Positions 56,001 to 64,000 of a stretch of DNA of 64,000 nucleotides are shown piece after piece. The translations under genes were made by a program, and so were the position numbers. Location of the stretch: assembly GCA_023434665.1 (NCBI GenBank), contig JAEYSM010000065.1, positions 9,779-73,778 of the forward strand, read 5' to 3'. The DNA comes from Bacteroidota bacterium. Lineage in GTDB: Bacteria > Bacteroidota > Bacteroidia > Bacteroidales > Lentimicrobiaceae. Position 1 is the stretch's first letter, and every line of letters begins with the position of its first letter. The notes under the pieces are model-generated. The model did not search any database, was not told the DNA's origin, and saw only the letters and a list, made by a program, of their open reading frames with translations.

Positions 56001-57100
56001 CTCTTGATTATAATGGAGTTGAAAGCCTTTACAATAATTTAATTGATGGAGGTAGCACTGAAATGACAATGTCTGAAGTCAATCAAGCCACTCCTGAAAG
56101 TATGTTATCTGTTAAGAATGATCTTTTATTATCATCCCCTCATTTATCTGAAGACGTGTTAATGCTTGTATCCCAAAGAACAGAAGTATTCCCGGATATT
56201 GCAATATTTGATATTTTAGCTGCTAATCCAGATGAATTGAAAAAGGAAGAACTTTTGATATATCTTGAAGAAAAAGAAAATCCATTGCCTGATTATATGA
56301 TTGAAATACTAAGGCAGGTTGCAACAGGTACAAGCTATAAGACGGTACTCCAAGAAGAAATGAATAAACACAGTCATCTGAAAGTTAGAGCTGCAAATTC
56401 GATCATACGATCTATCCTCAATTCTGAATTTGTTAATTATGAAGATCTAAGAAATTGGTTAGATAACTTAGGTAGTCTTGAAGCTGATAGGCAAATTATC
56501 AATAGCTATTTAGCTGAAGACAATTATACTGCTGCCTTGAACCTGGCTGGTACATTAGCCGCTAAGTATAACTTAAGTGGGATTGATTTAGAAGTTAATA
56601 ATGCATATCTTGCTTGCTTGAATTTAGTTATTTCTTTAGAATCTACTGGCAGAGACTATTCAGAATTAACTTTTGAAGAAATTAGTTTCTTAGAAGAAAC
56701 TATTGCAGGTAACCTAGGTTATGCAAGTGACATGGCTAAGTCAATTAAAACCAGGTATAACTCAATTTCAAATTGTGATTGTCCAATTATAGAAGAAAGT
56801 AACCAAAAAAGTGGAATAATAAATACTAATAAACTTGCATCTGATTATGGTTTTAGTGTCTCTGTTAATCCCAATCCAGCCAGTAAATGGATAACTTTTA
56901 ATTACACTTTGCCTTTGAATGAAACATCGGGTGTAATTGAAATAAAAGATTTAAATGGTAAATCATTAAAAACCATTTCCTTAAATGGGAATAAAGGGCA
57001 AGCTATTTGGGATGTTTCAGATCTCCCATCTTGTCAATTGATTTATTATTCAACCTCAGGTGGTTTTATCACTTCTGGTAAGATCATAATAGTTAAATAA
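53057..57100 (+). pseudogene. Large secreted S8 protease with T9SS tail, interrupted by one in-frame TGA
   Basis: One frame runs 1347 codons with a single TGA at 53987-53989 (codon 311). Before it: signal peptide (MKKLILLLFFTAFSLNVFCQ) and the S8 Asp170 (IIDNGL) and His235 (DGHGTRIAG). After it, in frame: SAGN (oxyanion Asn), Ser426 in VVGTSKASAF, a parallel-beta-helix-like middle (NCTVLASQLVKIIVKPGGKLIIDNS in parts), a helical region, and a T9SS type A tail (VNPNPASKWITF ... SGKIIIVK). The TGA sits where WESSIEYAYSENV would be expected, so TGG to TGA is likely. Everything else is preserved over 1000 codons; a read error, recent mutation or readthrough is possible. A hairpin terminator follows. 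Confidence 0.8.
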
Positions 57101-57111
57101 GTTAATCAATT

Positions 57112-57146
57112 AAGGGAGAGAAATTTTCTCTCCCTTATCTATTTTT
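57112..57146 (+). terminator. Terminator after the large S8 gene
   Basis: Perfect inverted repeat aagggagagaaa / tttctctccctt (57112-57123, 57125-57136) followed by atctattttt, 12 bp past the stop. Confidence 0.85.
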
Positions 57147-57158
57147 AATTCATAAACG

Positions 57159-58775
57159 ATGAGAAAGCTACTGTTAATTAAAATGCTATCCGTGTTACTT
57201 TTATTATTTGGTAATGAAAGTATCGCTCAATCATTTAAGATCAATTGGCAAACATGTTTTGATTTATCCGGAAGAGAGATAATTGCTGATATTGAACCGG
57301 TAAGTGATGGTTATTTTGTTCTTCAGATGTATGTGGGTGAATATGAAGATGGTCAAATCTTATTAAGAAGAATTACCGAAAGTGGAGAACTGATTTGGGA
57401 AAAACAATATGGGGGTTCGTTAGGAGAAGGTGCTGCAAAAATTTCCAAAACAAATGATAATAACTTCATTATTATGGGAGCAACAGCTTCAACAGATGAG
57501 GATGTTACATATAATCCTTATCCCGGTAGTTATAGTCACTGGCTAATAAAAATAGATAGTAGTGGAAATAAAATTTGGGATAAAGTTTTAGGTAACACCT
57601 CAAAAAATAAGATGGAAGACGGAATTCTTACAGATAATGGAATAATCTTATATGGATGGGTTGCAGGTGGTGGTGGTGATGTTACAAATTATTATGGAGG
57701 ATATGATGCCTGGGTAATTAAAACTGATCTGGAAGGAAACAAACTATGGGATTATACTATTGGAAAATCCTCGTTAGATTTTGGATTTTGCATCAGTGAA
57801 ACCTCGGATAAGGGAATTATTTTAGGGGGAAGTTCTTTGGTGGATGAAGAAACAGGTGGAAATATAGAATGCCAAAGCCACGGTTGGAAACCAGAAGGAG
57901 TACTTTTTAAATTAGATTCATTAGGAAATTATGAGTGGCAAAGATGTTATGGGGGAAGTGAAATTGATAATATAAATACAATTATTAATTTGCCAGATGG
58001 ATACTTACTTGGTTGTAGTACGTCAAGCAGTGACGGTGACTTAATAGGTAGTGGATATCACGAAGGATACCTTCCACCTAATTACGATAAGACCAATGAT
58101 ATTTGGCTGGTTAAGATCGATAAAGGTGGAAATATAATATGGCACAAGTGTTATGGTGGATCTCAATGGGAGGATATACATGAAATTTACCTTAAAGAAA
58201 ACGGTAACTACTTAATTTTTGGCAGTACATGTTCATTTGATGGTGATGTTGTCGGAAACCATTCTATGGACATATATAGTGATGATATTTGGATATTTGA
58301 GATTGACAGTGTTGGAAATTTACTATGGCAAAAATGTTTAGGTGGGATAGGGATGGAAGGAAGAGAAATGGCAGTTTATCAAAAAAATGAATATGTTCAT
58401 CTTATAGCTTCTGATGTATTCGGATTAAATAGCGGTAATATTGATTGTGAATATAACCACTTGTATGATCAGGGAATCTGGTTATTTGAATTAGCTGATA
58501 GTACATTATCAGTTGAAGAAAGAAATTATAAGGCAGACTTCCAGTTGTATCCTAATCCTGCTAATGATATTGTGGTAGTTGAACATACTGTAAATTCCAA
58601 AGGTGTACTTACTATCTTTGATATTCAGGGAAAGATACGATTAGTTAAGACTGTTTTTGAGAACAAATATTTCATCAATACTAATTCTTACCCAAGCGGC
58701 ATTTACCTGGTCAAATACACTGATAATGCTGGTCAAACTGTTTCAAAGAAGTTTATTATTAATCATGTTAAATAA
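57159..58775 (+). CDS. Secreted T9SS cargo protein with propeller-like repeats
   Basis: A 538-residue secreted protein: signal peptide to about residue 24, then at least five repeats of the pattern D.W..KID..GN..W.K.YGG (for example DIWLVKIDKGGNIIWHKCYGG and DIWIFEIDSVGNLLWQKCLGG, in outline), which suggests a beta-propeller. The C-terminal ~75 residues are a T9SS type A tail (FQLYPNPANDIVVV ... SGIYLVKYTDNAGQTVSKKFIINHVK). No catalytic motif. Its stop is 6 bp from the next start, so the two form an operon. Confidence 0.87.
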   Translation: MRKLLLIKMLSVLLLLFGNESIAQSFKINWQTCFDLSGREIIADIEPVSDGYFVLQMYVGEYEDGQILLRRITESGELIWEKQYGGSLGEGAAKISKTNDNNFIIMGATASTDEDVTYNPYPGSYSHWLIKIDSSGNKIWDKVLGNTSKNKMEDGILTDNGIILYGWVAGGGGDVTNYYGGYDAWVIKTDLEGNKLWDYTIGKSSLDFGFCISETSDKGIILGGSSLVDEETGGNIECQSHGWKPEGVLFKLDSLGNYEWQRCYGGSEIDNINTIINLPDGYLLGCSTSSSDGDLIGSGYHEGYLPPNYDKTNDIWLVKIDKGGNIIWHKCYGGSQWEDIHEIYLKENGNYLIFGSTCSFDGDVVGNHSMDIYSDDIWIFEIDSVGNLLWQKCLGGIGMEGREMAVYQKNEYVHLIASDVFGLNSGNIDCEYNHLYDQGIWLFELADSTLSVEERNYKADFQLYPNPANDIVVVEHTVNSKGVLTIFDIQGKIRLVKTVFENKYFINTNSYPSGIYLVKYTDNAGQTVSKKFIINHVK

Positions 58776-58781
58776 ATCTAT

Positions 58782-60149
58782 ATGAAGACTCTATTTACAT
58801 TCTTAATTTCAATCATGTCATTATCCATAATGGCTCAAAGTACATTCTTAAAACAATACTCCTACTGGGATAGAGCTGAAGCCAATGCCGTATTTGAGGA
58901 AAGTGACGGTTATGTTGTTGGACTGTGTGCAGATATAGGTGAAAGTGGATATCTCATTCTTTTAAAGACCAACTTTGATGGGGATTCAGTATGGACAAAG
59001 AAATTTTTGCTTAACAGGCAATCAGCTTATATAAACGACTATGCTGTTGACGATGCAAGGAATAAAATTCTAATTGTTCCTCAATTTGGTGGAACAGAAA
59101 ATGTTTTTAAGTTTGATAATGACTGGAATTTAGTATACAACGGAAGTCTTGGTCTGGAATTCCCATATAATATAAAAATATTAAACGACGACAATTATCT
59201 CATTTTATCAAAAAGTCAGGACTTTTACAGGGCACATAAGATTAATAGTCAAACGCAGGAAAAAATATGGTCGGGAGATACATTAATAAGCGAATACAAT
59301 TATAGTATTGGCAATATATTAGAAAATGAAACAGGGGGTTTTATAATCACCACAAAAAACCGGGGTTTTGAGCCAACTTATATCGGATCGACTATTTATG
59401 GCTTAAATTCGGCGGGTCAGATCATTTCTAATTATACTTTTAACCAATTCGTTTTAGGCACAACTAAATTTGAAGACGGGAATCTTTTATCTCTTGCATA
59501 CAAGGATCAAAACACAACTGGTTATAATGCGATAATCACTTATCAGACAGATGGCACAATCCTGGATTCAACCGGTATAACAGTTCAACAAACAAGCTAT
59601 ACACAATTCATAGAAGACGGAAATAAGAAAGTAATGGCTGGAATGTTATTTGAACCTGGAAACAACTTCTTTCATACTGCTATAGCTTCTTTTGTAAATG
59701 ATGAAAATGTCTGGACGAAAAATCACGGAGATGCTAATTCTAATACAGATAAGTACTATCCATCAGAAATCAAGAAAACATCAGATGGTGGTTACATCAT
59801 TGTTGGCGTTTTAACTAATAATGGTTCCTCGTTACCTTACCTTCTAAAAACTGATAGTGTTGGTAATATTATTACTTTAGGAATTGCGAAAAAAAATTAT
59901 CAATATAATTGGATGATTTATCCTAATCCTGCAACTGATCTTGTTCAGATTTCATTTGATAAAAAAGACCAATGGGAGAAGGTAGTTATTTACAATAATC
60001 AGGGTACTATTGTTAAAGAATACACACTTCCGGTACACACTGACAACTTCACATTAAATGCAGAAAACTTCACTTCTGGGGTCTATTTTTGTGGTTTGAT
60101 AAATCGATCATCAAAATCACCTCTGAACAAGATGATAATTGTCAGATAG
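58782..60149 (+). CDS. Secreted T9SS cargo protein, related repeat architecture
   Basis: A 455-residue secreted protein with signal peptide (MKTLFTFLISIMSLSIMAQS). The body shows looser propeller-type repeats (GYLILLKTNFDGDSVWTKKF; GGYIIVGVLTNNGSSLPYLLKTDSVGN in parts), similar in style to the upstream neighbour but not closely alike. T9SS type A tail: MIYPNPATDLVQISF ... SGVYFCGLINRSSKSPLNKMIIVR. It follows its neighbour by 6 bp. No enzymatic motif seen; probably a surface adhesin or scaffold. Confidence 0.85.
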   Translation: MKTLFTFLISIMSLSIMAQSTFLKQYSYWDRAEANAVFEESDGYVVGLCADIGESGYLILLKTNFDGDSVWTKKFLLNRQSAYINDYAVDDARNKILIVPQFGGTENVFKFDNDWNLVYNGSLGLEFPYNIKILNDDNYLILSKSQDFYRAHKINSQTQEKIWSGDTLISEYNYSIGNILENETGGFIITTKNRGFEPTYIGSTIYGLNSAGQIISNYTFNQFVLGTTKFEDGNLLSLAYKDQNTTGYNAIITYQTDGTILDSTGITVQQTSYTQFIEDGNKKVMAGMLFEPGNNFFHTAIASFVNDENVWTKNHGDANSNTDKYYPSEIKKTSDGGYIIVGVLTNNGSSLPYLLKTDSVGNIITLGIAKKNYQYNWMIYPNPATDLVQISFDKKDQWEKVVIYNNQGTIVKEYTLPVHTDNFTLNAENFTSGVYFCGLINRSSKSPLNKMIIVR

Positions 60150-60497
60150 CTTTGAAGATAAGTGAGGATAAGGAGATGAATATTCGGACAATATTATTAG
60201 TGCAAGGTGACAGTGTATGCCGCTTATCTCCCGGTTGATGGGTAATTTTCAGCCTGTTCTTTAGAAAAAGAAAGGCCTCGTTACTTGACTTACGGGCGGC
60301 GTAATGGTTGCAGGACGTTCTCTTAAAAATATATTCATATACCAGGAACAGCCGTAATCTTGAAGAGCTACTTCTGCATATCTGGAAAATCAAATTGTTG
60401 TTGAGTAAGGTAGAATATTTTCCTTTATTTGAAAATATTTGTAACTGAGACAACAGCAAGGTGAAAATGGCAGTATCAACGCCTAAATCTATCTTTT
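60150..60497. other. Gene-free stretch between T9SS genes
   Basis: About 350 bp without a plausible gene. The one open frame on the minus strand is basic, low-quality and overlaps the preceding stop, so I treat it as chance. Composition is slightly more GC-rich than the flanking genes. Nothing else seen. Confidence 0.5.
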
Positions 60498-61418
60498 ATG
60501 AAAAACTTATTATTCATCATTATGGCTTTATTGCCAACCTATCTGATTGGCCAGTCAGTAGACCATTTCATCAATGAAGATTCAAAGTGGAATCTTGCAA
60601 GTGTCTATCCGGTCTATAATCCTGAAATTCCTGGTTTTGTTGAAAAAAGAACTACTTATTACAGTTTCCTTGGGGATACGGTAATAGGTGATAAAACTTG
60701 GCTAAAATTGTACTCTTCATGGGATACATTGTTCCTTCTAAACCTTCACTACCATGGATTAATACACTCATCAGACGGGATAGTTTCATTCCGGGATGTT
60801 AATAACCACCTTAGTACACTATATAATTTTAATCTTAGTGTTGGTGATAGTGTTTTTTTTAATTTGCCTATGATGCCTCAAAATATTGCCATTTATAATA
60901 TTGATAGCGTCCAATTAAATGGATTATATTTTAAGAGATTTAAATTTGATGAACCAACTGGAATAAACTTTTTTGATGTTTTGAATGAAGTCTGGATTGA
61001 AGGAATCGGCAGTCATCATGGACTATTGTTCCCTCGTGCACCCAGAAAATTTGCAACTGAATGGCCAGATAAACTTGATTTGACCTGTTCCTTCACTGAA
61101 GAGATTCAATACTGGGATAATCCATCATATAACGGTTGCTATATTAACATCATCCTTGGTACACAAGAGCAGTCAGCTTCCCCTTATAAAATTTATCCAA
61201 ATCCTTTCAAAGACTATATTATTATTGAACATGACAATCAGAATGCTGAAATTACAACTATTGACATTTATAATACTCAAGGCAATATAGTCTACTCAGA
61301 AAGAACTACAAATACCAAGCATAGAATCATTTTAAATAATTTACCTGTCGGTATTTACTATGTGAGGCTTAATAAAGATGGTAATATCCATCAAAAGAAA
61401 ATAATTAAATTGCACTAA
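60498..61418 (+). CDS. Secreted T9SS cargo protein (short)
   Basis: A 306-residue protein with signal peptide (MKNLLFIIMALLPTYLIGQS), a beta-rich middle of about 220 residues without recognisable domain, and a T9SS type A tail (YKIYPNPFKDYIIIEHDN ... GIYYVRLNKDGNIHQKKIIKLH). It is separated from the other T9SS genes by 350 bp and probably has its own promoter. Function unknown. Confidence 0.83.
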   Translation: MKNLLFIIMALLPTYLIGQSVDHFINEDSKWNLASVYPVYNPEIPGFVEKRTTYYSFLGDTVIGDKTWLKLYSSWDTLFLLNLHYHGLIHSSDGIVSFRDVNNHLSTLYNFNLSVGDSVFFNLPMMPQNIAIYNIDSVQLNGLYFKRFKFDEPTGINFFDVLNEVWIEGIGSHHGLLFPRAPRKFATEWPDKLDLTCSFTEEIQYWDNPSYNGCYINIILGTQEQSASPYKIYPNPFKDYIIIEHDNQNAEITTIDIYNTQGNIVYSERTTNTKHRIILNNLPVGIYYVRLNKDGNIHQKKIIKLH

Positions 61419-61502
61419 GTCAAATATCATTATTACACTTTCTGTATCGGAAAATAATTTCTGTTTTTTTAAAAAAGGTGATCGTATTTTTAATTTTTCT
61501 TC

Positions 61503-61528
61503 TACTTTTGTTTCGTAATTAGACGAAA
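61503..61528 (+). promoter_or_regulatory. arsR promoter and candidate ArsR operator
   Basis: TACTTTTG (61503-61510, exact TAnnTTTG) is directly followed by the inverted repeat TTTCGT-6-ACGAAA (61511-61528), ending 7 bp before the ATG. The repeat covers the predicted transcription start, the expected place for an autoregulating ArsR repressor. Confidence 0.55.
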
Positions 61529-61534
61529 TACTAA

Positions 61535-61846
61535 ATGGTAAAAGAAAAAGTAAAGTACTACACTGAAAATCAGGAAAAAGTTGCCCGATATGCAAAAGCA
61601 CTCTCCCATCCTGCAAGGGTTTTTATTCTCGATTATCTGGCCAATAACCTGGAAAAATGCTGTTACAGTGGCGACATGGCCGAAGAATTACCCATTGCCC
61701 GCTCAACCCTTTCCGAACACCTGAAGGAACTCAAGAAAGCCGGCCTTATTCAGGGCGAGATCAATCCACCCTACATTAAATACTGCATAAACAGCCAAAA
61801 ATGGGATGAAGCCAAAACCTTACTCTCTGGCTTCTTTAAAAGATAG
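61535..61846 (+). CDS. arsR: ArsR/SmtB-family transcriptional repressor
   Basis: A 103-residue winged-helix metalloregulator. The HTH recognition segment is ARSTLSEHLKELKKAGLI (residues 55-72) and LSHPARVFILDYLA is the N-terminal family block. Vicinal Cys42-Cys43 (KCCYSGDM) could bind As(III), releasing the repressor from the TTTCGT-N6-ACGAAA operator. It leads the plus-strand ars-type operon. Confidence 0.9.
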   Translation: MVKEKVKYYTENQEKVARYAKALSHPARVFILDYLANNLEKCCYSGDMAEELPIARSTLSEHLKELKKAGLIQGEINPPYIKYCINSQKWDEAKTLLSGFFKR

Positions 61847-61878
61847 AATATTGAATAAACCTTACAAACTGACAAGAT

Positions 61879-62124
61879 ATGGAAATTAAAATTTTAGGAA
61901 CCAACTGCCCTAAGTGCCATGCACTTGAAAAAGCCACCCGCGAAATTGTTGAAACAAACCATCTTAACGCTACTGTAACCAAAGTAGATGATATTATGGA
62001 GATCATGAACTACAACGTTATGAGAACTCCGGCCATAGTGGTAAACGAGAAAGTTGAAATAAAGGGAAGGGTTCCTTCTGATGAAGAAATCCTTCAGGTT
62101 TTATTAAAGTACCAGACTCAGTGA
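61879..62124 (+). CDS. Small thioredoxin-like protein (TM0996/MTH895 family)
   Basis: An 81-residue redox protein with active-site Cys10-Pro-Lys-Cys13 (GTNCPKCHALE) and the cis-Pro motif MRTPAIVVN. This short family is common in ars and permease operons, where it may supply reducing electrons. By position it may play the ArsE role of the arsEFG system, but sequence alone does not show this. Its TGA stop overlaps a possible GTG start of the next gene. Confidence 0.88.
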   Translation: MEIKILGTNCPKCHALEKATREIVETNHLNATVTKVDDIMEIMNYNVMRTPAIVVNEKVEIKGRVPSDEEILQVLLKYQTQ

Positions 62125-62138
62125 TAAATAACAACCGT

Positions 62139-62543
62139 ATGAAAAACCTATCATTTTCTGGCCTGGTTTTCCTTCTTATTATAGGAACCTGGTCCTGCAA
62201 TTCAACAACCAATAAGGAAGAAATAGCAAATACTTCCGACCAGGTAGAGGCCTATTACTTTCATTTCACCGCACGTTGTGCCACCTGCAAAGGTGTAGAA
62301 GCTGAAACCAGAGCTAACCTTGCCGCCCTTTACGGCGATAAAGTTCCTTTTCAGTCAGTAAACCTGGATGAAGAATCAGGTAAAGCAATTGGTGATAAGT
62401 TTCAGATTGGCAGTCAGGCACTGGTAATTGTCAAAGGGAGCACTAAAATCGACATCACCAACGAAGGGTTTCTTTATGCCCTCAATGATCCTGAAAAGTT
62501 CAGGACAATCATCAAGGAGAAGGTTGATCCACTTCTAAACTAG
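62139..62543 (+). CDS. ArsF-like protein (nitrophenyl compound nitroreductase subunit family)
   Basis: A 134-residue exported thioredoxin-fold protein: signal or lipoprotein-type N-terminus MKNLSFSGLVFLLIIGTWSC (the lipobox is imperfect), then YFHFTARCATCKGVEAET with a CxxC pair. It matches the family annotated as ArsF, linked with ArsG to reduction and export of aromatic arsenicals in Shewanella (arsEFG). I use the ATG at 62139; a GTG at 62121 overlaps the upstream stop and is an alternative. Confidence 0.82.
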   Translation: MKNLSFSGLVFLLIIGTWSCNSTTNKEEIANTSDQVEAYYFHFTARCATCKGVEAETRANLAALYGDKVPFQSVNLDEESGKAIGDKFQIGSQALVIVKGSTKIDITNEGFLYALNDPEKFRTIIKEKVDPLLN

Positions 62544-62549
62544 GGCCCT

Positions 62550-63251
62550 ATGGATTTCCTGACTAATCTGCTAGACAACAGCACCATGCCATGGGTGTCA
62601 GCCCTAGTGCTCGGATTTATGACTGCCATCAGCCCTTGTCCCCTTGCTACCAATGTAACAGCTATCGGATACATAAGTAAGGACATAGAAAACCGCAACC
62701 GGGTGTTTATCAATGGAATATTATACACGTTGGGCAGAGCCATTACCTATACAGCCATCGCACTGATCATATATTTTGGTGCTGATCAGTTCAGATTCGC
62801 AGGTTTTCTTCAACGTTATGGTGAAAAAGTCCTGGGTCCACTGCTTATTATTATCGGAACTTTCATGCTTGGTTTTATCAGGATAAATTTTAGTGGAATG
62901 GATAAACTATCTTCCGGAATGGAGAATAAAAAATCTTTCAACTATCTGGATACTATTTTGCTGGGGATTCTGTTCGCACTGGCATTTTGTCCTTATAGCG
63001 GAGTTCTTTATTTTGGAATGCTTGTTCCGATGACAGTTAGTAGTGCTTCTGGACTCTATTTGCCAATTATCTTCGCTATTGCCACAGGTATTCCTGTAAT
63101 CATTCTTGCCTGGTTTCTGGCTTATGCAGTATCGGGCATTGGGAATGTGTATAATAAAGTGATGATTTTCGAGAAATGGTTCCGGAAGATAATTGCCTTG
63201 GTATTTATTCTGGCCGGCATATATTACATCATCAGAGTATATTTCAGCTGA
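62550..63251 (+). CDS. ArsG-like efflux permease (CcdA/DsbD-type membrane fold)
   Basis: A 233-residue protein with six membrane segments and two Cys-Pro motifs, Cys30-Pro31 (AISPCPLATN) and Cys147-Pro148 (ALAFCPYSG), as in CcdA-type electron-transfer proteins. It matches the family annotated as ArsG, an aromatic aminoarsenical efflux permease. It starts 6 bp after the ArsF-like gene, so the two are co-transcribed. Its position between the two redox proteins and the terminal permease fits an arsenic-resistance operon, but electron transfer rather than transport remains possible. Confidence 0.83.
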   Translation: MDFLTNLLDNSTMPWVSALVLGFMTAISPCPLATNVTAIGYISKDIENRNRVFINGILYTLGRAITYTAIALIIYFGADQFRFAGFLQRYGEKVLGPLLIIIGTFMLGFIRINFSGMDKLSSGMENKKSFNYLDTILLGILFALAFCPYSGVLYFGMLVPMTVSSASGLYLPIIFAIATGIPVIILAWFLAYAVSGIGNVYNKVMIFEKWFRKIIALVFILAGIYYIIRVYFS

Positions 63252-63340
63252 ATTTACCATGCCCTCAGCCTTTCAGATGGTACATTTCATGAGTACAAAT
63301 AAAAAAAATAGTATGAACCTGAAACCAATGAATAAATAGA

Positions 63341-64000
63341 ATGGAATTAAAAAGAGAATTTAAAATCCTGATCTGGTTTATATTGATTTTTCTGGGAGTT
63401 TACTTCTTACCGGTTCATAATCAAGTATTCAGAACAGCTATCGATGCCTCACTCGATCTGAGCAAGTGGTATGCACAAGAACATGTAATCCTGTGTCTGT
63501 TACCTGCATTTCTTATTGCAGGAGTTATATCAGTCTTTGTGAGTCAGGGATCTGTAATTAAGTATTTCGGCGCTAAAGCCAGAAAATGGGTGGCTTATAG
63601 TGTGGCTGCTGTCTCAGGTACCATACTTGCTGTATGCTCATGTACCATTTTACCTTTGTTTTCAAGTATTCATAAACGTGGTGCAGGTTTAGGCCCGGCC
63701 ATTGCATTTCTTTATTCTGGTCCGGCCATCAACATCCTTGCTATTATACTTACCGCCCGCATACTTGGTTTTGAAATGGGCGTTGCACGAATCATAGGTG
63801 CCGTATCCTTTAGTGTAATAATTGGATTGATCATGGCTTTGATTTACCGGAAGGAAGAAAAAGCAAAGTCTGAGGAACAGATGAATTTCCCTGACATTCC
63901 AGAGAGCCGGCCCATCTGGCAGACATCCCTGCATTTCTTTACACTCGTTTTGATCCTTGTATTTGCCAATTGGGGCAAGCCTGCATCAGGTGACACATCC
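63341..64000 (+). CDS. Permease (DUF318/ArsP-like), truncated by window edge
   Basis: Open from ATG 63341 to the window end (220 codons, no stop). Several membrane helices, with the family motif Cys99-Ser-Cys101 in AVCSCTILPLFSSIHKRGAG and FLYSGPAINILAIIL. This is the predicted-permease family that includes ArsP, which exports trivalent organoarsenicals. It lies 89 bp after the ArsG-like gene on the same strand. The 3' part lies beyond the window. Confidence 0.88.
   Translation, partial: MELKREFKILIWFILIFLGVYFLPVHNQVFRTAIDASLDLSKWYAQEHVILCLLPAFLIAGVISVFVSQGSVIKYFGAKARKWVAYSVAAVSGTILAVCSCTILPLFSSIHKRGAGLGPAIAFLYSGPAINILAIILTARILGFEMGVARIIGAVSFSVIIGLIMALIYRKEEKAKSEEQMNFPDIPESRPIWQTSLHFFTLVLILVFANWGKPASGDTS

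Noticed and set aside
60142..60459. Minus-strand 105-codon ORF between T9SS genes
   Set aside because: Overlaps the preceding gene's stop, basic and low-complexity, no recognisable domain; looks like chance.

Overview
The window reads as chromosomal DNA of a Bacteroidota member, probably Bacteroidales or a close relative. The evidence is type IX secretion (T9SS) sorting tails, GldI-type lipoprotein FKBPs, a fused glycogen synthase/alpha-glucan phosphorylase, AcnA-type aconitase, few Shine-Dalgarno sites, and many exact matches to the Bacteroidota -7 promoter element TAnnTTTG. Almost all genes are complete. There are no rRNA or tRNA genes, no CRISPR array, and no intact mobile element.

Region 1 (1-13.1 kb) is housekeeping: cydA (short bd-oxidase type), a DUF6580 membrane protein, a run small ORF - mutL - two tandem rhomboids - EEP phosphohydrolase - uvrB, then convergent FKBP, GldI-like FKBP and NrnA-type DHH phosphoesterase, and ndk. 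Region 2 (13.1-17.1 kb) holds an XRE regulator, about 1.5 kb of gene-free DNA with repeated TTTACAAAT-type motifs and a decayed ~32 bp tandem repeat, and a secreted S8 protease with a T9SS tail. Region 3 (17-33 kb) holds prmC, a HIT protein, an EamA transporter, a YigZ protein, dnaA, a low-molecular-weight phosphatase, a Thr/Ser dehydratase-like enzyme, an RsmI-like methyltransferase, slyD, a class A PBP, and a VWA/YdcF cluster.

Region 4 (32.8-42.8 kb, minus strand) is a glycogen operon: debranching enzyme, GT4 glycosyltransferase, GH57 glycosidase, GT3-GT35 fusion, and fabG at its end. Opposite it run acnA, a lipoprotein with a parallel beta-helix-like repeat region, sucD (minus) and mnmE. 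Region 5 (50-53 kb) is a mosaic of broken genes: an Omp28-like gene with an in-frame TGA, a foreign fragment bounded exactly by two AAGCTT sites, and IS66 and RHS fragments joined to each other. Region 6 (53-61.4 kb) is an AT-rich island of large T9SS cargo genes; the first, an S8 protease, also carries an in-frame TGA where Trp would fit. Region 7 (61.5-64 kb) is an arsenic-type operon: ArsR, a small CPKC thioredoxin, ArsF-like, ArsG-like, and a permease cut by the window edge.

TGA is used as a normal stop by several intact genes here, so the two internal TGAs are better read as nonsense mutations, sequence errors or readthrough than as a changed genetic code.
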